A stretch of 64,000 bases of DNA from Nocardiopsis eucommiae. GTDB taxonomy: Bacteria > Actinomycetota > Actinomycetes > Streptosporangiales > Streptosporangiaceae. The position numbers were made by a program, and so were the translations under genes. A model generated the notes under the pieces. The model made no database searches. It was not told where the DNA came from and saw only the letters and a program-made list of their open reading frames with translations. Positions 38,347 through 47,572 of this stretch are shown here, piece by piece. Each line of letters begins with the position of its first letter. Within the stretch, counting starts at the first letter, position 1. The stretch covers positions 3,348,001 to 3,412,000 of the forward strand of contig CP074402.1 in assembly GCA_018388625.1 (NCBI GenBank), read 5' to 3'.

Positions 38347-40065
38347 CTAGGGCAGAGCGCCGAGCGCGTGGTCCACCGCGTCCTGGAGGCGGCGCCGCAA
38401 CGCCGCGCTGCCCGCTCTGGTCGTGCGGACCTCCACCATGCGCGGACCCTCGCCGAGGAGCGCCTTGGGCAGGTCGGTGGCCCACTCGACCCGGGTGTAG
38501 GGCAGGTCCGCCACGGCCGCCACCCTCTCCATGGAGACGCCGTGCGGGGTGCCGAACACCCGCTCGAAGTCGGGGTGACCCGCCTGTTCGAGGCCCGAGA
38601 AGATGCCGCCGCCGTCGTTGTTGACCACGATGATCGCGAGGTCGGGTCGGGGCTCGCCCGGGCCGATGATCAGACCGTTCTGGTCGTGCAGCATCGCCAG
38701 GTCGCCGAGCAGGGCGAAGGCCTGGCCCCCGCCCTCCCGCTGGTGGGCCAGGGCCGCGCCGATCGCCGTGGACACCGTCCCGTCGATCCCGCTCACACCC
38801 CTGTTGCCGACCAGCCGCACGCCGCAGCGGGCACCCATCGTGGCGTCGAGGTCGCGGATGGGCATGCTCGCACCGGCGAAGAGCAGTGAACCCTCGGAAA
38901 GCTGGGAGACGAGGTCACGTGCCAGGCGCGGCTCGGTCAGGGTCTCCTCCGCGTCCAGCAGCCCGTCGATGACCCCTCGGGCGACCGCCTCGGCGCGCTC
39001 CCACGAACGCGACCAGTCGGTGCGGCGCGGGTGCGCCCAGTCCAGACCGGCGGGCGGGGCCACCGCCGCGACCACGTCGGTGGCCGTGCGCGCGGGGTCG
39101 GAGAAGTCGTTGGCCAGGCTCGCCGCCGGGTCGCCCAGGGCTCCGGCCGTGACCACCACGTGGCGGTCGGCACGGCGCAGGAACGCCAGCACCTGCCGGG
39201 ACAGGTTGGGCCGCCCCACGCTCACGACCAGCTCGGGGGTGTGCTCCTCGGAGAACCCCGGGGAGGCCAGCAGCTGCCGGTAGGTGGAGACCGCGCCCGC
39301 CCGGCGGGCGTTGGAGGTGGGTTCGGCCAGCAGGGGCCAGCCGGTCACCTCGGACAGGGCCAGGAAGGGGACGGGGTCGTAGTCGCCGTCCCCGCACACG
39401 ATCACGCCGCGCTCGACGTCCGGCAGGACCAGCGGCGCGGGCTCGGTGAACGGGCCGGGACGCGAGATCCAGGGGCGGCCGTCCGGGCGGCCGTCCAGCG
39501 GCGCCGTCCAGGTCGGGGTGGCGGAGGGCTCGTCCGGGGTGAGCGGGTCGCGGAAGGCCACGTTGAGGTGGACCGGGCCGGGGCGACCGCCGGTCGCCGA
39601 CGCCCAGGCCCGACAGGTCAGGGAGCGCCAGTACGCCACCATGCCCGGGGCCGGGTCGGGCGTGCCGACCTCCGCGAACATCCGCACGGCGCCGCCGTAC
39701 AGGCCGATCTGGTCGACGGTCTGGTTGGCGCCCGTTCCGCGCAGCTCCGGAGGCCGGTCCGCGGTGAGCACCAGCAGCGGGACCCCGCTCTCGTCCGCCT
39801 CCAGGACCGCGGGGTGGAGGTTGGCGGCCGCGGTGCCGGACGTGCACACCACCGCCACGGGGCGGCGCGAGGCACGGGCCAGCCCGAGGGCGAGGAAGGA
39901 GGCCGAACGCTCGTCCACACGCACGTGGACCCGGATGCCGGAGTGGGCGACCAGGGCCAGCGCCAAGGGCGTCGAGCGCGATCCGGGAGCGACGACGGCC
40001 TCGACCATCCCGCAGCGGGCCAGTTCGTCGACGAGGACCCGAGCCAGGGCGGTAGACGGATTCAT
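38347..40065 (-). CDS. menD: 2-succinyl-5-enolpyruvyl-6-hydroxy-3-cyclohexene-1-carboxylate synthase
   Basis: The 572-residue ThDP enzyme is intact. Its N-terminal Pyr domain has VAPGSRSTPLALAL and the proton-relay Glu region RVDERSASFLALGLA. The C-terminal PP domain has GNRGVSGIDGTVSTAIGAAL and GDLAMLHDQNGL with NNDGGGIF (ThDP/Mg motif). It joins 2-oxoglutarate to isochorismate in menaquinone synthesis, using the MenF product. The ATG lies at the end of the leftward menB-menC-menD group. About 186 bp of apparently non-coding sequence lies between menC and menD, so menD may have its own promoter. Confidence 0.95.
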   Translation of the reverse strand: MNPSTALARVLVDELARCGMVEAVVAPGSRSTPLALALVAHSGIRVHVRVDERSASFLALGLARASRRPVAVVCTSGTAAANLHPAVLEADESGVPLLVLTADRPPELRGTGANQTVDQIGLYGGAVRMFAEVGTPDPAPGMVAYWRSLTCRAWASATGGRPGPVHLNVAFRDPLTPDEPSATPTWTAPLDGRPDGRPWISRPGPFTEPAPLVLPDVERGVIVCGDGDYDPVPFLALSEVTGWPLLAEPTSNARRAGAVSTYRQLLASPGFSEEHTPELVVSVGRPNLSRQVLAFLRRADRHVVVTAGALGDPAASLANDFSDPARTATDVVAAVAPPAGLDWAHPRRTDWSRSWERAEAVARGVIDGLLDAEETLTEPRLARDLVSQLSEGSLLFAGASMPIRDLDATMGARCGVRLVGNRGVSGIDGTVSTAIGAALAHQREGGGQAFALLGDLAMLHDQNGLIIGPGEPRPDLAIIVVNNDGGGIFSGLEQAGHPDFERVFGTPHGVSMERVAAVADLPYTRVEWATDLPKALLGEGPRMVEVRTTRAGSAALRRRLQDAVDHALGALP

Positions 40066-40251
40066 CAGAGTCTTTCGTTCGTCAAGGTATGTACCAGTAT
40101 CCCCGTGCGGTGCGACCCGGTCGAACGGACCCGGTCCCCTCCAGTGAACCCCGTTCGGTTCCGAACGGCGAGGGATCCGGGCTGTGATCTCCTGCCCACG
40201 GGGGACGGTCGCACGTCACCCCGGGGCACCCGGCGCCGACCCCGTCCGTGG

Positions 40252-41237
40252 TCAGGACGGGTCGGAGGGGTCCGCCCCGCCGCCTCGGCGGCCTCGGCCC
40301 GTGCGCGCCAGGCGCCCGGATCGGTCTCGACCGCCGCCAGCGCCGCCTCGTCCACCACGGCCGGACGGACCGGGAGGAACCCGTCCACGGGCAGCAGCGG
40401 GTCGGCGGTGACGTCGGCGTTCAGCATCTGCATGGTGGCCAGACCGCAGGCGTAGGGCAGCTCGGGCAGGCACGCGGCCAGGGCCACCCCCGCCGCCAGG
40501 CCCACCGACGTCTCCACGGCGCTGGAGACCACCACCGGAAGTCCACAGGCCTCGGCCACCCGCAGTGCGGCGCGGACGCCGCCCAGGGGCTGCACCTTGA
40601 GCACGACGATGTCCGCCGCCTCGGAGGCACGCACACGAAGCGGGTCCTCCGCGCGCCGGACGGACTCGTCGGCGGCCACCGGCACGTCCACTCGGCGGCG
40701 GACGGCGGCCAACTCGTCCAGGGAAGCGGAGGGCTGCTCCACGTACTCCAGGTCGAACCGGTCCAGCTCGCGCGTCATCCGCACGGCGGTGTCCACGTCC
40801 CAGGCCCCGTTGGCGTCCACCCGCACCCGGCCGGAGGGGCCGATCGCGGAGCGGACCGCCTCGACCCTGGCCACGTCCTCGCGCCAGTTCTGGCCCTTCT
40901 CCGCGACCTTGACCTTGGCGGTGGCGCAGCCGCCCGCCGCGACGATCGCGGCGGCGCGCCCGGGGTCCACGGCGGGCACGGTCACGTTGACGGGGACCCG
41001 GTCGCGCACGGGCTCCGGCCAGCCGTGGTGGGCCGCCTCCTGGCAGGCGGCCCACCAGCGGGAGGACTCGCGCGGCCCGTACTCGGCGAAGGGCGAGAAC
41101 TCGCCCCATCCGGCGGGGCCGCGCACCAGCATCCCCTCACGGACCGTGATGCCCCGGAAGCGGTTGCGCAGGCCGATGGCGAAGGCCCGGCCCCCGGCGG
41201 CGGTCACCGCCGGGGCAGGCTCCGAGGCGCCGGTCAC
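40252..41237 (-). CDS. menC: o-Succinylbenzoate synthase (probable frameshift near C-terminus)
   Basis: The enolase-superfamily enzyme has the conserved order [10 protein letters not shown] (catalytic KxK), RVDANGAWD (metal Asp), EYVEQPS (metal Glu), PVAADESV (metal Asp) and VLKVQPLGG (catalytic Lys). It dehydrates the MenD/MenH product to o-succinylbenzoate. As written the frame runs on to 40065 through 60-odd residues of Arg-rich, non-family sequence. Adding one G at about 40274-40279 ends the protein at the TGA 40252 with ADPSDPS, giving the usual length of about 328. The GTG start overlaps the menB stop (GTGA). Confidence 0.8.
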
Positions 41238-42073
41238 GGGCGGCGCGGGAACTTGTCGAACTCCGGACGACGCTTCTCCTTGAAGGCGTCCCGGCCCTCC
41301 TGGGCCTCCTCGCTCATGTAGTAGAGCATCGTGGCGTCACCGGCGAACTGCTGCATCCCGGCGGCGCCGTCGCTCACGGCGTTGATGGCGCCCTTGAGCA
41401 TGCGCAGCGCGAGCGGGGACTTCTCCAGCATCTCGCGGGCCCAGGAGACGGTCTCCTTCTCCAGGTCCGCCAGCGGCACGACGGTGTTGACCATGCCCAT
41501 GTCCAGCGCCTCCTGGGCGCTGTACTGGCGGCACAGGTACCAGATCTCGCGCGCCTTCTTCAGGCCCACGGTCTCCGCCAGCAGCCAGGCGCCGTAACCG
41601 CCGTCGAAGGAACCGACCTTGGGGCCGGTCTGGCCGAACTTGGCGTTGTCGGCGGCGATGGTGAGGTCGCAGCAGACCTGGAGGACGTTGCCGCCGCCGA
41701 TGGACCACCCGGCGACCATGCAGATCACGGGCTTGGGCAGACGGCGGATCTGCACCTGGAGGTCGAGCACGTTGAGGCGGCCGATCCCCTGCTGGGCCAC
41801 GGCGTCGTCACCGATGTAGCCGTCGTCGCCACGGATCTTCTGGTCGCCGCCGGAGCAGAACGCCTGGTCACCGGCGCCGGTGAAGATGATCACGCCGACG
41901 CTGGAGTCGTCCCGGGCGATGCTGAACGCCGTCTGGAGCTCGAAGAGCGTCTGGGGGCGGAACGCGTTGTGCCGCTCGGGGCGGTTGATCGTGATCTTGG
42001 CGATGCCCTCCGCGGTCTCGTAGATGATGTCGGAATACTCGCCCGACCGCTGCCAGTCGATCACGCTGCTCAC
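41234..42073 (-). CDS. menB: 1,4-Dihydroxy-2-naphthoyl-CoA synthase
   Basis: The 279-residue crotonase-fold enzyme has [16 protein letters not shown], the oxyanion-hole segments [17 protein letters not shown] and [20 protein letters not shown], and [17 protein letters not shown]. All are diagnostic for MenB rather than a generic enoyl-CoA hydratase. It cyclises o-succinylbenzoyl-CoA made by MenE. The GTG start has GAGGAGAAG upstream. It is first in the leftward men group and divergent from menE. Confidence 0.95.
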   Translation of the reverse strand: MSSVIDWQRSGEYSDIIYETAEGIAKITINRPERHNAFRPQTLFELQTAFSIARDDSSVGVIIFTGAGDQAFCSGGDQKIRGDDGYIGDDAVAQQGIGRLNVLDLQVQIRRLPKPVICMVAGWSIGGGNVLQVCCDLTIAADNAKFGQTGPKVGSFDGGYGAWLLAETVGLKKAREIWYLCRQYSAQEALDMGMVNTVVPLADLEKETVSWAREMLEKSPLALRMLKGAINAVSDGAAGMQQFAGDATMLYYMSEEAQEGRDAFKEKRRPEFDKFPRRP

Positions 42074-42232
42074 GGCTTCTGCTTCTCCTCACGGGGATGG
42101 GGACGGTGTGGGCGCGGCCGGGGTGGCCGTCGCGCCCAGACGTCAACCCTACGCATTGTGCCAGGCGAGCCGGGACGGACGGGCACGCACCCGGCGCCCG
42201 GCCTCACGGGACGTCTCCTCCCCGGTCGGGCG

Positions 42233-42238
42233 TACGCT
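42233..42238 (+). promoter_or_regulatory. -10 element of leaderless menE promoter (TACGCT)
   Basis: TACGCT lies 8 nt before the GTG at 42247, with no ribosome-binding site between. Confidence 0.5.
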
Positions 42239-42246
42239 GGGGCACC

Positions 42247-43517
42247 GTGGCACAAGCAAGCGAAGTCCGGTCCCAGGTCCCCGGCCGCGAGGGCGAACGC
42301 GCCCTCCAGGCGGTGCGCGGTCTGTCCCCCGCCCTCATGCACGAGCTGCTCGCCCACGCGTTGGACGGCACCGGACCCGCGCTGCTGCCCATCCCCGACG
42401 GCACCCCCGAGCCGCGCGCCGAGGCCCTGCTGGCCGCCATGCGGCCCTCGTCGCTGCGCACTCCCGACGGCGTGGCCGATCTGCCCGACGGTCTCCCCGT
42501 GGGCCCCGACGGGGCGCTGCTGGTGACCACCTCGGGTTCGACGGGTGAGCCCAAGGGCGTGGAGCTGTCCGCGTCCGCCCTGCGCGCCTCGGCGCGCGCC
42601 TCCGTGGCCCGGATCGGCGCGGTGCCGGGCGACCGCTGGCTGTGCGTGCTGCCCGCGGGACACATCTCCGGCATCCAGGTCATGATCCGCGCCCTGGTCA
42701 CCGGGGGCGAGGTGGTGCACGCCCCGTTCGACACCGACACGGTGGCGGAGCTGGCGCGCACGTCGCGTCCGCACGTGTCGCTGGTCCCCACCCAGCTGCG
42801 TCGCCTGCTCGCGGCCGGGGCCGACCTGTCGGCGTTCGGCACGATCCTGCTCGGCGGCGCGGCGGCCGAGCCGTCCCTGCTGGACGCGGCCCGCGTGGCG
42901 GGCGGCCGGGTCGTGACCACCTACGGCATGAGCGAGACCTGCGGCGGATGCGTGTACGACGGTGTTCCGCTGGACGGGGTCGAGGTCGGGATCGTCGGCG
43001 CGGAGCCGGGCGAGCCCGGCCGGGTCGTGCTGGGCGGACCGACCCTGCTCACCGGGTACCGGATGCCCCCGGGGTCGGAACAGCGGGGGTGGGTCCGAGG
43101 AGAGGACGAGGCGGGGATGGTCCTCGACGACGCCGGGAAACCGTGGCTGCGCACCAACGACCTGGGACGTCTGGACTCCGAGGGACGCCTGCACGTGTTG
43201 GGCCGGATGGACGAGGTGGTCAACACCGGCGGTCACAAGGTGGTGCCCGGCCAGGTGAACGCCATCCTGGCCGCTCGCCCCGAGGTCGCGGAGTCGGTGG
43301 TCGTGGGCCGTCCCGACCCCGAGTGGGGCGAGCGGGTCAGCGCCGTCGTCGTGCCCGCCGATCCCAGCGACCCGCCCACGCTGGAGCAGCTGCGGGAGTG
43401 GGTCCGCGAACGGCTGCCCGCCTACGCCGCCCCCGTGAACTGGACCTGCGGTCCGCCCTGCCGATGCTCGCCTCCGGCAAGCCCGACCTCGTCGCCCTGC
43501 GCCGCACCGCCCCCTGA
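42247..43517 (+). CDS. menE: o-Succinylbenzoate-CoA ligase (frameshifted at 3' end)
   Basis: The reconstructed product is about 423 residues, ANL superfamily. It has the P-loop LVTTSGSTGEPKGVEL, ILLGGAAAEPSLLDAA, TTYGMSETCGGCVYDG, LRTNDLGRLDSEGRLHVLGR, and a C-terminal catalytic Lys region LASGKPDLVALRR. The last part is reached only after adding one C at about 43439-43441. It activates o-succinylbenzoate with ATP and CoA. Its short N-terminus is typical of actinobacterial MenE. It is divergent from menB and apparently leaderless. Confidence 0.9.
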
Positions 43518-43580
43518 TCCGCCGGGCCGTCCCCGCCCACCCGAGCCGCCGTCCGGGGCCGCCCCGGCTCACGGATTCCT

Positions 43581-43603
43581 CCGGCTCCGCTGGTCGGAGC
43601 CGG
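43581..43603 (+). terminator. Hairpin terminator after menE
   Basis: A 9-bp stem CCGGCTCCG/CGGAGCCGG with a 5-nt loop lies 64 nt after the stop. Confidence 0.6.
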
Positions 43604-43692
43604 AACGCGCTCCACCGGGGGTCGAGGACGCGTGTACCGGTGTGGTCCCCACACGTGGGACCCTGGCCCGGGAGACCTTGTCCGGTTGGCGG

Positions 43693-43720
43693 GGAACTTC
43701 CGAAAGCTCCCTGGCGTCTA
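43693..43720 (+). promoter_or_regulatory. ECF-sigma-type promoter upstream of the sigma factor gene
   Basis: GGAAC (43693-43697, followed by TT) and CGTCTA (43715-43720) lie 17 bp apart. This matches the GGAACTT/CGTC pattern of ECF (sigma-E-like) promoters. It would start a transcript near 43727, about 320 nt before the sigma gene. Confidence 0.5.
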
Positions 43721-43766
43721 CCTGAGTATCCGGTCTCTTCGGCCCCTCTTCCAAGGAGGTCCGCGG

Positions 43767-44051
43767 TTGGCGGCAGCCATCGACCCCACCGTCCGCTCCC
43801 CTGCGCCCTCCCCCGCGCCCGGAACGCCTGTCGCGCGGCGGTTCTCGCACTCGGACCGAGCGGGCGCCATTACCCGCATGGGTCGGTACTCCGCCACTCA
43901 TGGGACAGTGATCCATACCACCCTCTTCGATATCCAATCGAGACAGGGAACATTTGACTCGCCGACACGTTGGACATATTGGCGCGACCAGTCGGCGGGA
44001 ACCCTCCGCCGCGTGCCACACGTCCTGGAAGGGAGGGAGGTGCCCACATGA
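43767..44051 (+). CDS. Possible leader ORF coupled to the sigma factor gene
   Basis: A TTG at 43767 follows a full Shine-Dalgarno sequence AAGGAGGT (43753-43760) by 6 nt. The open frame runs 94 codons and its TGA overlaps the sigma ATG (ATGA). Against it, third-position GC is much lower than in neighbouring genes and the product (Ser/Arg/Thr-rich) resembles nothing I know. It could be a translated leader that couples or tunes sigma synthesis, or the ribosome-binding sequence may be chance. Confidence 0.3.
   Translation: MAAAIDPTVRSPAPSPAPGTPVARRFSHSDRAGAITRMGRYSATHGTVIHTTLFDIQSRQGTFDSPTRWTYWRDQSAGTLRRVPHVLEGREVPT
43946..43980 (+). promoter_or_regulatory. Second promoter region of the sigma factor gene
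   Basis: TTGACT (43954-43959) with CATATT (43975-43980) gives a housekeeping-like but short-spaced pair. Overlapping it, GGGAAC (43946-43951) and GTTGG (43969-43973) resemble a sigma-R/ECF promoter (consensus GGAAT/GTT). In Streptomyces hrdB has a sigma-R-dependent second promoter, so an oxidative-stress promoter is plausible here. Confidence 0.4.
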
Positions 44052-45457
44052 CGAGCACTGCCCTAGACGCTTCGGGCCCCGAGGCCGAAGTCCCCGACGG
44101 CAACGCTCCGACCGAGGGCCGTGCCGCCCACGAGGCTCTGACCGACCTGATCACCCAGGGGCGCGCCCAGGGACACCTGTCCCTCTCAGAACTACGTACC
44201 GCTTTCTCCGCGGCCGGAGTCACCTCCAGTGACGGCCGCTCCATCCTGCGTGAACTCACCGAGAACGGGGTCCGACTCGCCAACGGGGGCGACGACTCCG
44301 CGATGGTGGCCGACCCTGACGCCGAGGACGACGTGCTGGAAAACACTCTCATCGCGACGGTACCCGACACCGACGAGGCACCCAAGGCCGCGACCGGCAA
44401 GGCCGCCTCGCGCAAGGGCCCCTCCACCCGGAGGAAGGCCCGCACCACGCGGCGCGCCAAGAAGACCGAGACCAACCAGAACACCACCGACCCGGAGACC
44501 GGCGAGGCCGACCTCGACGACCAGTCACCCGCCATGGGCGACTCGGTCCACACCTACCTCAAGGCGATCGGGCGGCGTCAGCTGCTCACCGCCGAGCAGG
44601 AGGTGGACCTGGCCAAGCGCGTTGAGGCCGGACTCTACGCCGAGTACCGGCTCGGACTGCACGGCGAGGTCGACGGGGCGGTCCCCATGGCCGACGCCGA
44701 GCGCGACGAACTGGAGTGGGTGGCCGAGGACGGCCGCAAGGCCAAGTCCCACATGCTGGAGGCCAACCTCCGCCTGGTCGTCTCCGTGGCCAAGAAGTAC
44801 AGCGACCGGGGCATGTCCCTGCTGGACGTGGTGCAGGAGGGCAACCTCGGCCTCATCCGCGCCGTGGAGAAGTTCGACTACACCAAGGGCTTCAAGTTCT
44901 CCACCTACGCCATGTGGTGGATCCGCCAGGCCATCCAGCGCGGGTTCGCGGACTCCGCGCGCACCATCCGCCTGCCCGTGCACGTCCTGGAGCTGCTCAG
45001 CAAGGTGAGCCGCCTGGAGCGCGACATGCACCAGGCGCTGGGCCGCGAGCCCACCCCCGAGGAGCTGGGCCTGGAGCTGGACAAGACCCCGGCCCAGATC
45101 GAGGAGCTGCTGCGCGTCACCCGCCAGCCGATCAGCCTCGACTCCACCATCGGTGAGGACGGCGAGACCCGCATCGGTGACCTGATCGAGGACGTGGACG
45201 CCTCGGAGGCCTCCGAGGTGGTCGACCGCCAGCTCATGGCCGACCAGCTGCGCAACGCCCTGTCGGACCTGGAGCCGCGCGAGGCGACCATCATGTCGCT
45301 GCGGTTCGGGCTGATGGACGGCCGACCGCGCACCCTCGACGAGATCGGCAAACACCTGGGGCTCACCCGGGAGCGCATCCGGCAGCTGGAGAAGCAGTCG
45401 CTGTCCAAGCTGCGCCACCCGAGCCGGGCCCAGCAGCTGCTGGACTTCGCCAGCTGA
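44048..45457 (+). CDS. rpoD: Principal-type RNA polymerase sigma factor (RpoD/HrdB-like)
   Basis: The 469-residue product has all group 1 sigma regions. Region 1.1-like is EALTDLITQGRAQGHLSLSE near residue 30, followed by a Lys/Arg/Thr-rich spacer at about 115-150. Region 1.2 is DSVHTYLKAIGRRQLLTAEQ and region 2 is HMLEANLRLVVSVAKKY then GFKFSTYAMWWIRQAI. Region 3 is around RLPVHVLELLSKVSRLERDM, and region 4 carries the HTH TLDEIGKHLGLTRERIRQLE. It directs polymerase to housekeeping -10/-35 promoters. ATG 44048 has a perfect GGAGGGAGG site. A second hrd-type paralogue elsewhere is possible, so HrdB identity is likely but not certain. Confidence 0.92.
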   Translation: MTSTALDASGPEAEVPDGNAPTEGRAAHEALTDLITQGRAQGHLSLSELRTAFSAAGVTSSDGRSILRELTENGVRLANGGDDSAMVADPDAEDDVLENTLIATVPDTDEAPKAATGKAASRKGPSTRRKARTTRRAKKTETNQNTTDPETGEADLDDQSPAMGDSVHTYLKAIGRRQLLTAEQEVDLAKRVEAGLYAEYRLGLHGEVDGAVPMADAERDELEWVAEDGRKAKSHMLEANLRLVVSVAKKYSDRGMSLLDVVQEGNLGLIRAVEKFDYTKGFKFSTYAMWWIRQAIQRGFADSARTIRLPVHVLELLSKVSRLERDMHQALGREPTPEELGLELDKTPAQIEELLRVTRQPISLDSTIGEDGETRIGDLIEDVDASEASEVVDRQLMADQLRNALSDLEPREATIMSLRFGLMDGRPRTLDEIGKHLGLTRERIRQLEKQSLSKLRHPSRAQQLLDFAS

Positions 45458-45479
45458 GCCTACCCCTCGTGTGACGTAC

Positions 45480-45509
45480 GGGGCCGTTCCCCCTCGGGAG
45501 AGCGGCCCC
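45480..45509 (+). terminator. Terminator after sigma factor gene
   Basis: Stem GGGGCCG/CGGCCCC followed by TT, with the inner CCCTCGGGAG region forming the loop. Confidence 0.65.
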
Positions 45510-45601
45510 TTCGGCTGTCCGGGCTCAGGGACAACCCCGAACTTCCCTGGTATCCGGAGACGGGAGCGCACGGCGCCGCGGCCCGGTGGGACGATGGGCG
45601 C

Positions 45602-45955
45602 ATGACCGACAACCCTCAGCGGCACAAGGACGAGATCGCCGCCGCGCTGCGCGCCAGCCGTGAGCTGGGCCCCGAGTACGACGACGCGGTGGCCGCCTCC
45701 CTGGTCGAGCGGGTCGACGACACCATCGAGGAACGCGTCCGGCACCACGTGGCCCGCCAGGCCGGAAGGGACGAGGCTCGCGTCGGCGTGGCCTCCAACA
45801 CCGTGCGCATGGTCCTGGCCCTGGTGTGCCTGGGCGTCAGCATCCCGGTGACGGGTATCGTCGCCGCCCTGGTCGGGAGCGCCATGTCCGTCTTCATGGT
45901 GTGGGCGGGTCTGATCGGCTTCTACCTGATCGCGGTCCTGGGCCTGCGTCGCTGA
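45602..45955 (+). CDS. Small two-helix membrane protein
   Basis: The 117-residue product has a charged helical cytoplasmic N-terminus (RASRELGPEYDDAVAASLVE) of a type common in actinobacteria. Two membrane helices follow at about residues 68-88 (VRMVLALVCLGVSIPVTGIV) and 91-113. No enzymatic motif is seen and I cannot assign a function. The ATG follows GACGAT by 5 nt without a ribosome-binding site, consistent with a leaderless start. It lies between the sigma gene and a convergent lipoprotein gene. Confidence 0.75.
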   Translation: MTDNPQRHKDEIAAALRASRELGPEYDDAVAASLVERVDDTIEERVRHHVARQAGRDEARVGVASNTVRMVLALVCLGVSIPVTGIVAALVGSAMSVFMVWAGLIGFYLIAVLGLRR

Positions 45956-46014
45956 GCGCGCCGCCCAGCCGGGAGGGCTCACCCGCCCGGGCCGGGTCCT
46001 CCCGGCACAGGGAT

Positions 46015-46040
46015 GGGGGCGGACCGCTCCGCCCGCCCCC
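46015..46040. terminator. Terminator between convergent small genes
   Basis: An 8-bp stem GGGGGCGG/CCGCCCCC with a 10-nt loop lies between the genes at 45602 (+) and 46074 (-). Confidence 0.6.
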
Positions 46041-46073
46041 GTCTCCCCGTTCTCGAGTCCGTGGCGCGGAGGC

Positions 46074-46487
46074 CTAGTAGCCGCAGGCCGCCAGGATCAT
46101 GTCGTGCGTCTCGGCGGTCCAGTCGAGGGCGTCGGCCAGTCCGTTGGCGTCGCCGAAGTCCAGTTCCTCCAGGACCGCGTTGACGGCGTCGGCGCGCTCG
46201 GTGGCGTCCTCCCGGAGGCCTCCGCGCGCCGCGTTCTCCAGGCGTTCGACGTCCAGCACGTGGGCGTCCAGCACCGCGTAGTGGTCGTCCTGGAACGGGA
46301 CTCCGTCGTCGAGGACGTCGGTCCCGATGCTCTCGGCCGCCAGGTCGACGGCGTTGATGTTGCTCTGGATGTCGGCACAGGCGGCGTCGATCTCCGCCTT
46401 GTTGCCCGAACAGGCGGTCAGCGCCAGGGGGACGGCCAGGGCGAGGGTCAGGGACAGGGCACGGGTGAGGATCGGGGGATGGGACAC
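46074..46487 (-). CDS. Small hypothetical lipoprotein
   Basis: The 137-residue product has a lipoprotein signal peptide (hydrophobic to LALTAC, Cys about residue 26). It is followed by a short acidic helical domain with two further Cys (ACADIQ and the last-but-two residue in AACGY) that could form a disulfide. No known family was recognised. The GTG start follows GAAGGAAG. It is probably anchored on the outer face of the membrane. The nearest gene, the Gly/Ser/Arg-rich protein, is 55 bp upstream on the same strand, so the two may be co-transcribed. Confidence 0.75.
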   Translation of the reverse strand: MSHPPILTRALSLTLALAVPLALTACSGNKAEIDAACADIQSNINAVDLAAESIGTDVLDDGVPFQDDHYAVLDAHVLDVERLENAARGGLREDATERADAVNAVLEELDFGDANGLADALDWTAETHDMILAACGY

Positions 46488-46542
46488 GGATACTGCTTCC
46501 TTCTCGGGTTCCTGCTGGGGGACATGGTCGCGCGGGACGGGA

Positions 46543-47031
46543 TCAGATCATCAGTGCGAAGACGACCACCAGGACGACCAGCAGGCCGACGACGGCCCCC
46601 AGGCATCCCAGCACCGCTCCCAGGCCGCCGCCGCGCGGGGCGAAGCCGGGGCCGTCGCTGTAGTAGTGGCGGTTGCGTCCGTAGTGCCAGCGGTTCCGGG
46701 GGCGGTCGCTGTGCGCGGAACCCACCACGTGGGTGTGCCGGCTCGGTCGCGAGGCACGTGACGACCTCCGGGAACGTGCGGCGCCCGAACGCGAGGCGAA
46801 CCCGCCGCCGGGACGCGCGGCGCCACCGGAGCCGAAGCCGCCGGAGCGCCCGGCCCCGCCACCGCTGCCGCGCGAGTTGAAACCACCGCCACGGCGGGCG
46901 GCGCCGCCGCGGGAACTGCCGCCGCCGGAGCGGCCTCCTCCGGAACGTCCGCCGCCGGAGCGACCTCCTCCGGAGCGGCCTCCGCCCGAACGTCCGCCTG
47001 ATGACCGTCCGCCGCCGGATCTCCTGCTCAT
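46543..47031 (-). CDS. Gly/Ser/Arg-rich repetitive protein with C-terminal membrane helix
   Basis: The 162-residue product has residues 1-45 made mainly of GGGRS units. These pass into a Gly/Arg/Ser-rich basic region to about residue 105, then a His/Tyr/Arg segment, and one strong C-terminal membrane helix (about 138-162, VLGCLGAVVGLLVVLVVVFA). The layout suggests a tail-anchored protein with a long, positively charged disordered domain, perhaps binding nucleic acid, cell-wall polymers or acidic lipids. No family was recognised. Coding is supported by a plausible start, strand-consistent composition and the hydrophobic helix, but low complexity limits certainty. Confidence 0.6.
   Translation of the reverse strand: MSRRSGGGRSSGGRSGGGRSGGGRSGGGRSGGGRSGGGSSRGGAARRGGGFNSRGSGGGAGRSGGFGSGGAARPGGGFASRSGAARSRRSSRASRPSRHTHVVGSAHSDRPRNRWHYGRNRHYYSDGPGFAPRGGGLGAVLGCLGAVVGLLVVLVVVFALMI
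46912..47016 (-). repeat. Short tandem repeat encoding GGGRS units
   Basis: About seven imperfect 15-bp units (GGAGGAGGTCGCTCC-like on the minus strand) encode GGGRS. In-frame expansion or contraction by slippage is likely. Confidence 0.8.
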
Positions 47032-47191
47032 CGGGCGCCTCCTTGGGGGTTGTCGTTCACCGCCACCGGGGGAGGGCGGCGCACCACGACAGTACCGCTG
47101 AACGCCCCAGTTCAGGGGGTTCGGGACGGGTTCGGTCCGATTGCGGTCACCACAGCGAACAGAGGGAACCCCACGGGTCCCGTGTGCGTCG

Positions 47192-47572
47192 TCAGTGGCT
47201 GACGCCCGGTGCCCCCTCCAGGGCGGCGCGCAGGATCTCGACGGCTTCCTCGCGCTCCAGGCCCACCCGGGTGATGACCTCGGCGTAGGCACGCGCTGCG
47301 GCCAGGGCCTCGGCTCGTTGGTCGTCCCCAGCGGCGGCGACGAAGGTCCCGGAGCGGCCCCGGGTCTCGACGACCCCGGCCTGTTCGAGTTCCCGGTAGG
47401 CGCGGGCGACGGTGTTCACCGCGACCGAGAGCTCTCCGGCCAGGGCGCGGACGGTGGGCAGCCGGTACCCGACCGGGAGTTCACCGTTGGCCGCGGCGAT
47501 CGCGACGAGGGCTCTGATCTGTTCGTAGGGCGGAACCTTCGACGTTGGATCAATGCGGATGAAATCCGCCAT
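47192..47572 (-). CDS. GntR-family regulator, short YtrA-like type
   Basis: The 126-residue product has the winged HTH at about residues 12-75 (PPYEQIRALVAIAAANGELP, LPTVRALAGELSVAVNTVAR, YRELEQAGVVETRGRSGTFV) and a short helical dimerisation tail. It lacks a ligand-binding domain, as in the YtrA subfamily, whose members usually control adjacent ABC transporters. No such transporter is next to it here. The ATG has GAAGGA upstream. The target is unknown; auto-control is typical. Confidence 0.85.
   Translation of the reverse strand: MADFIRIDPTSKVPPYEQIRALVAIAAANGELPVGYRLPTVRALAGELSVAVNTVARAYRELEQAGVVETRGRSGTFVAAAGDDQRAEALAAARAYAEVITRVGLEREEAVEILRAALEGAPGVSH

Noticed and set aside
40065..40251. 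Read-through menC C-terminus reaching the menD ATG
   Set aside because: The TGATG overlap looked like coupling, but the tail is Arg-rich with no family match, and one added base gives a normal MenC end at 40252.
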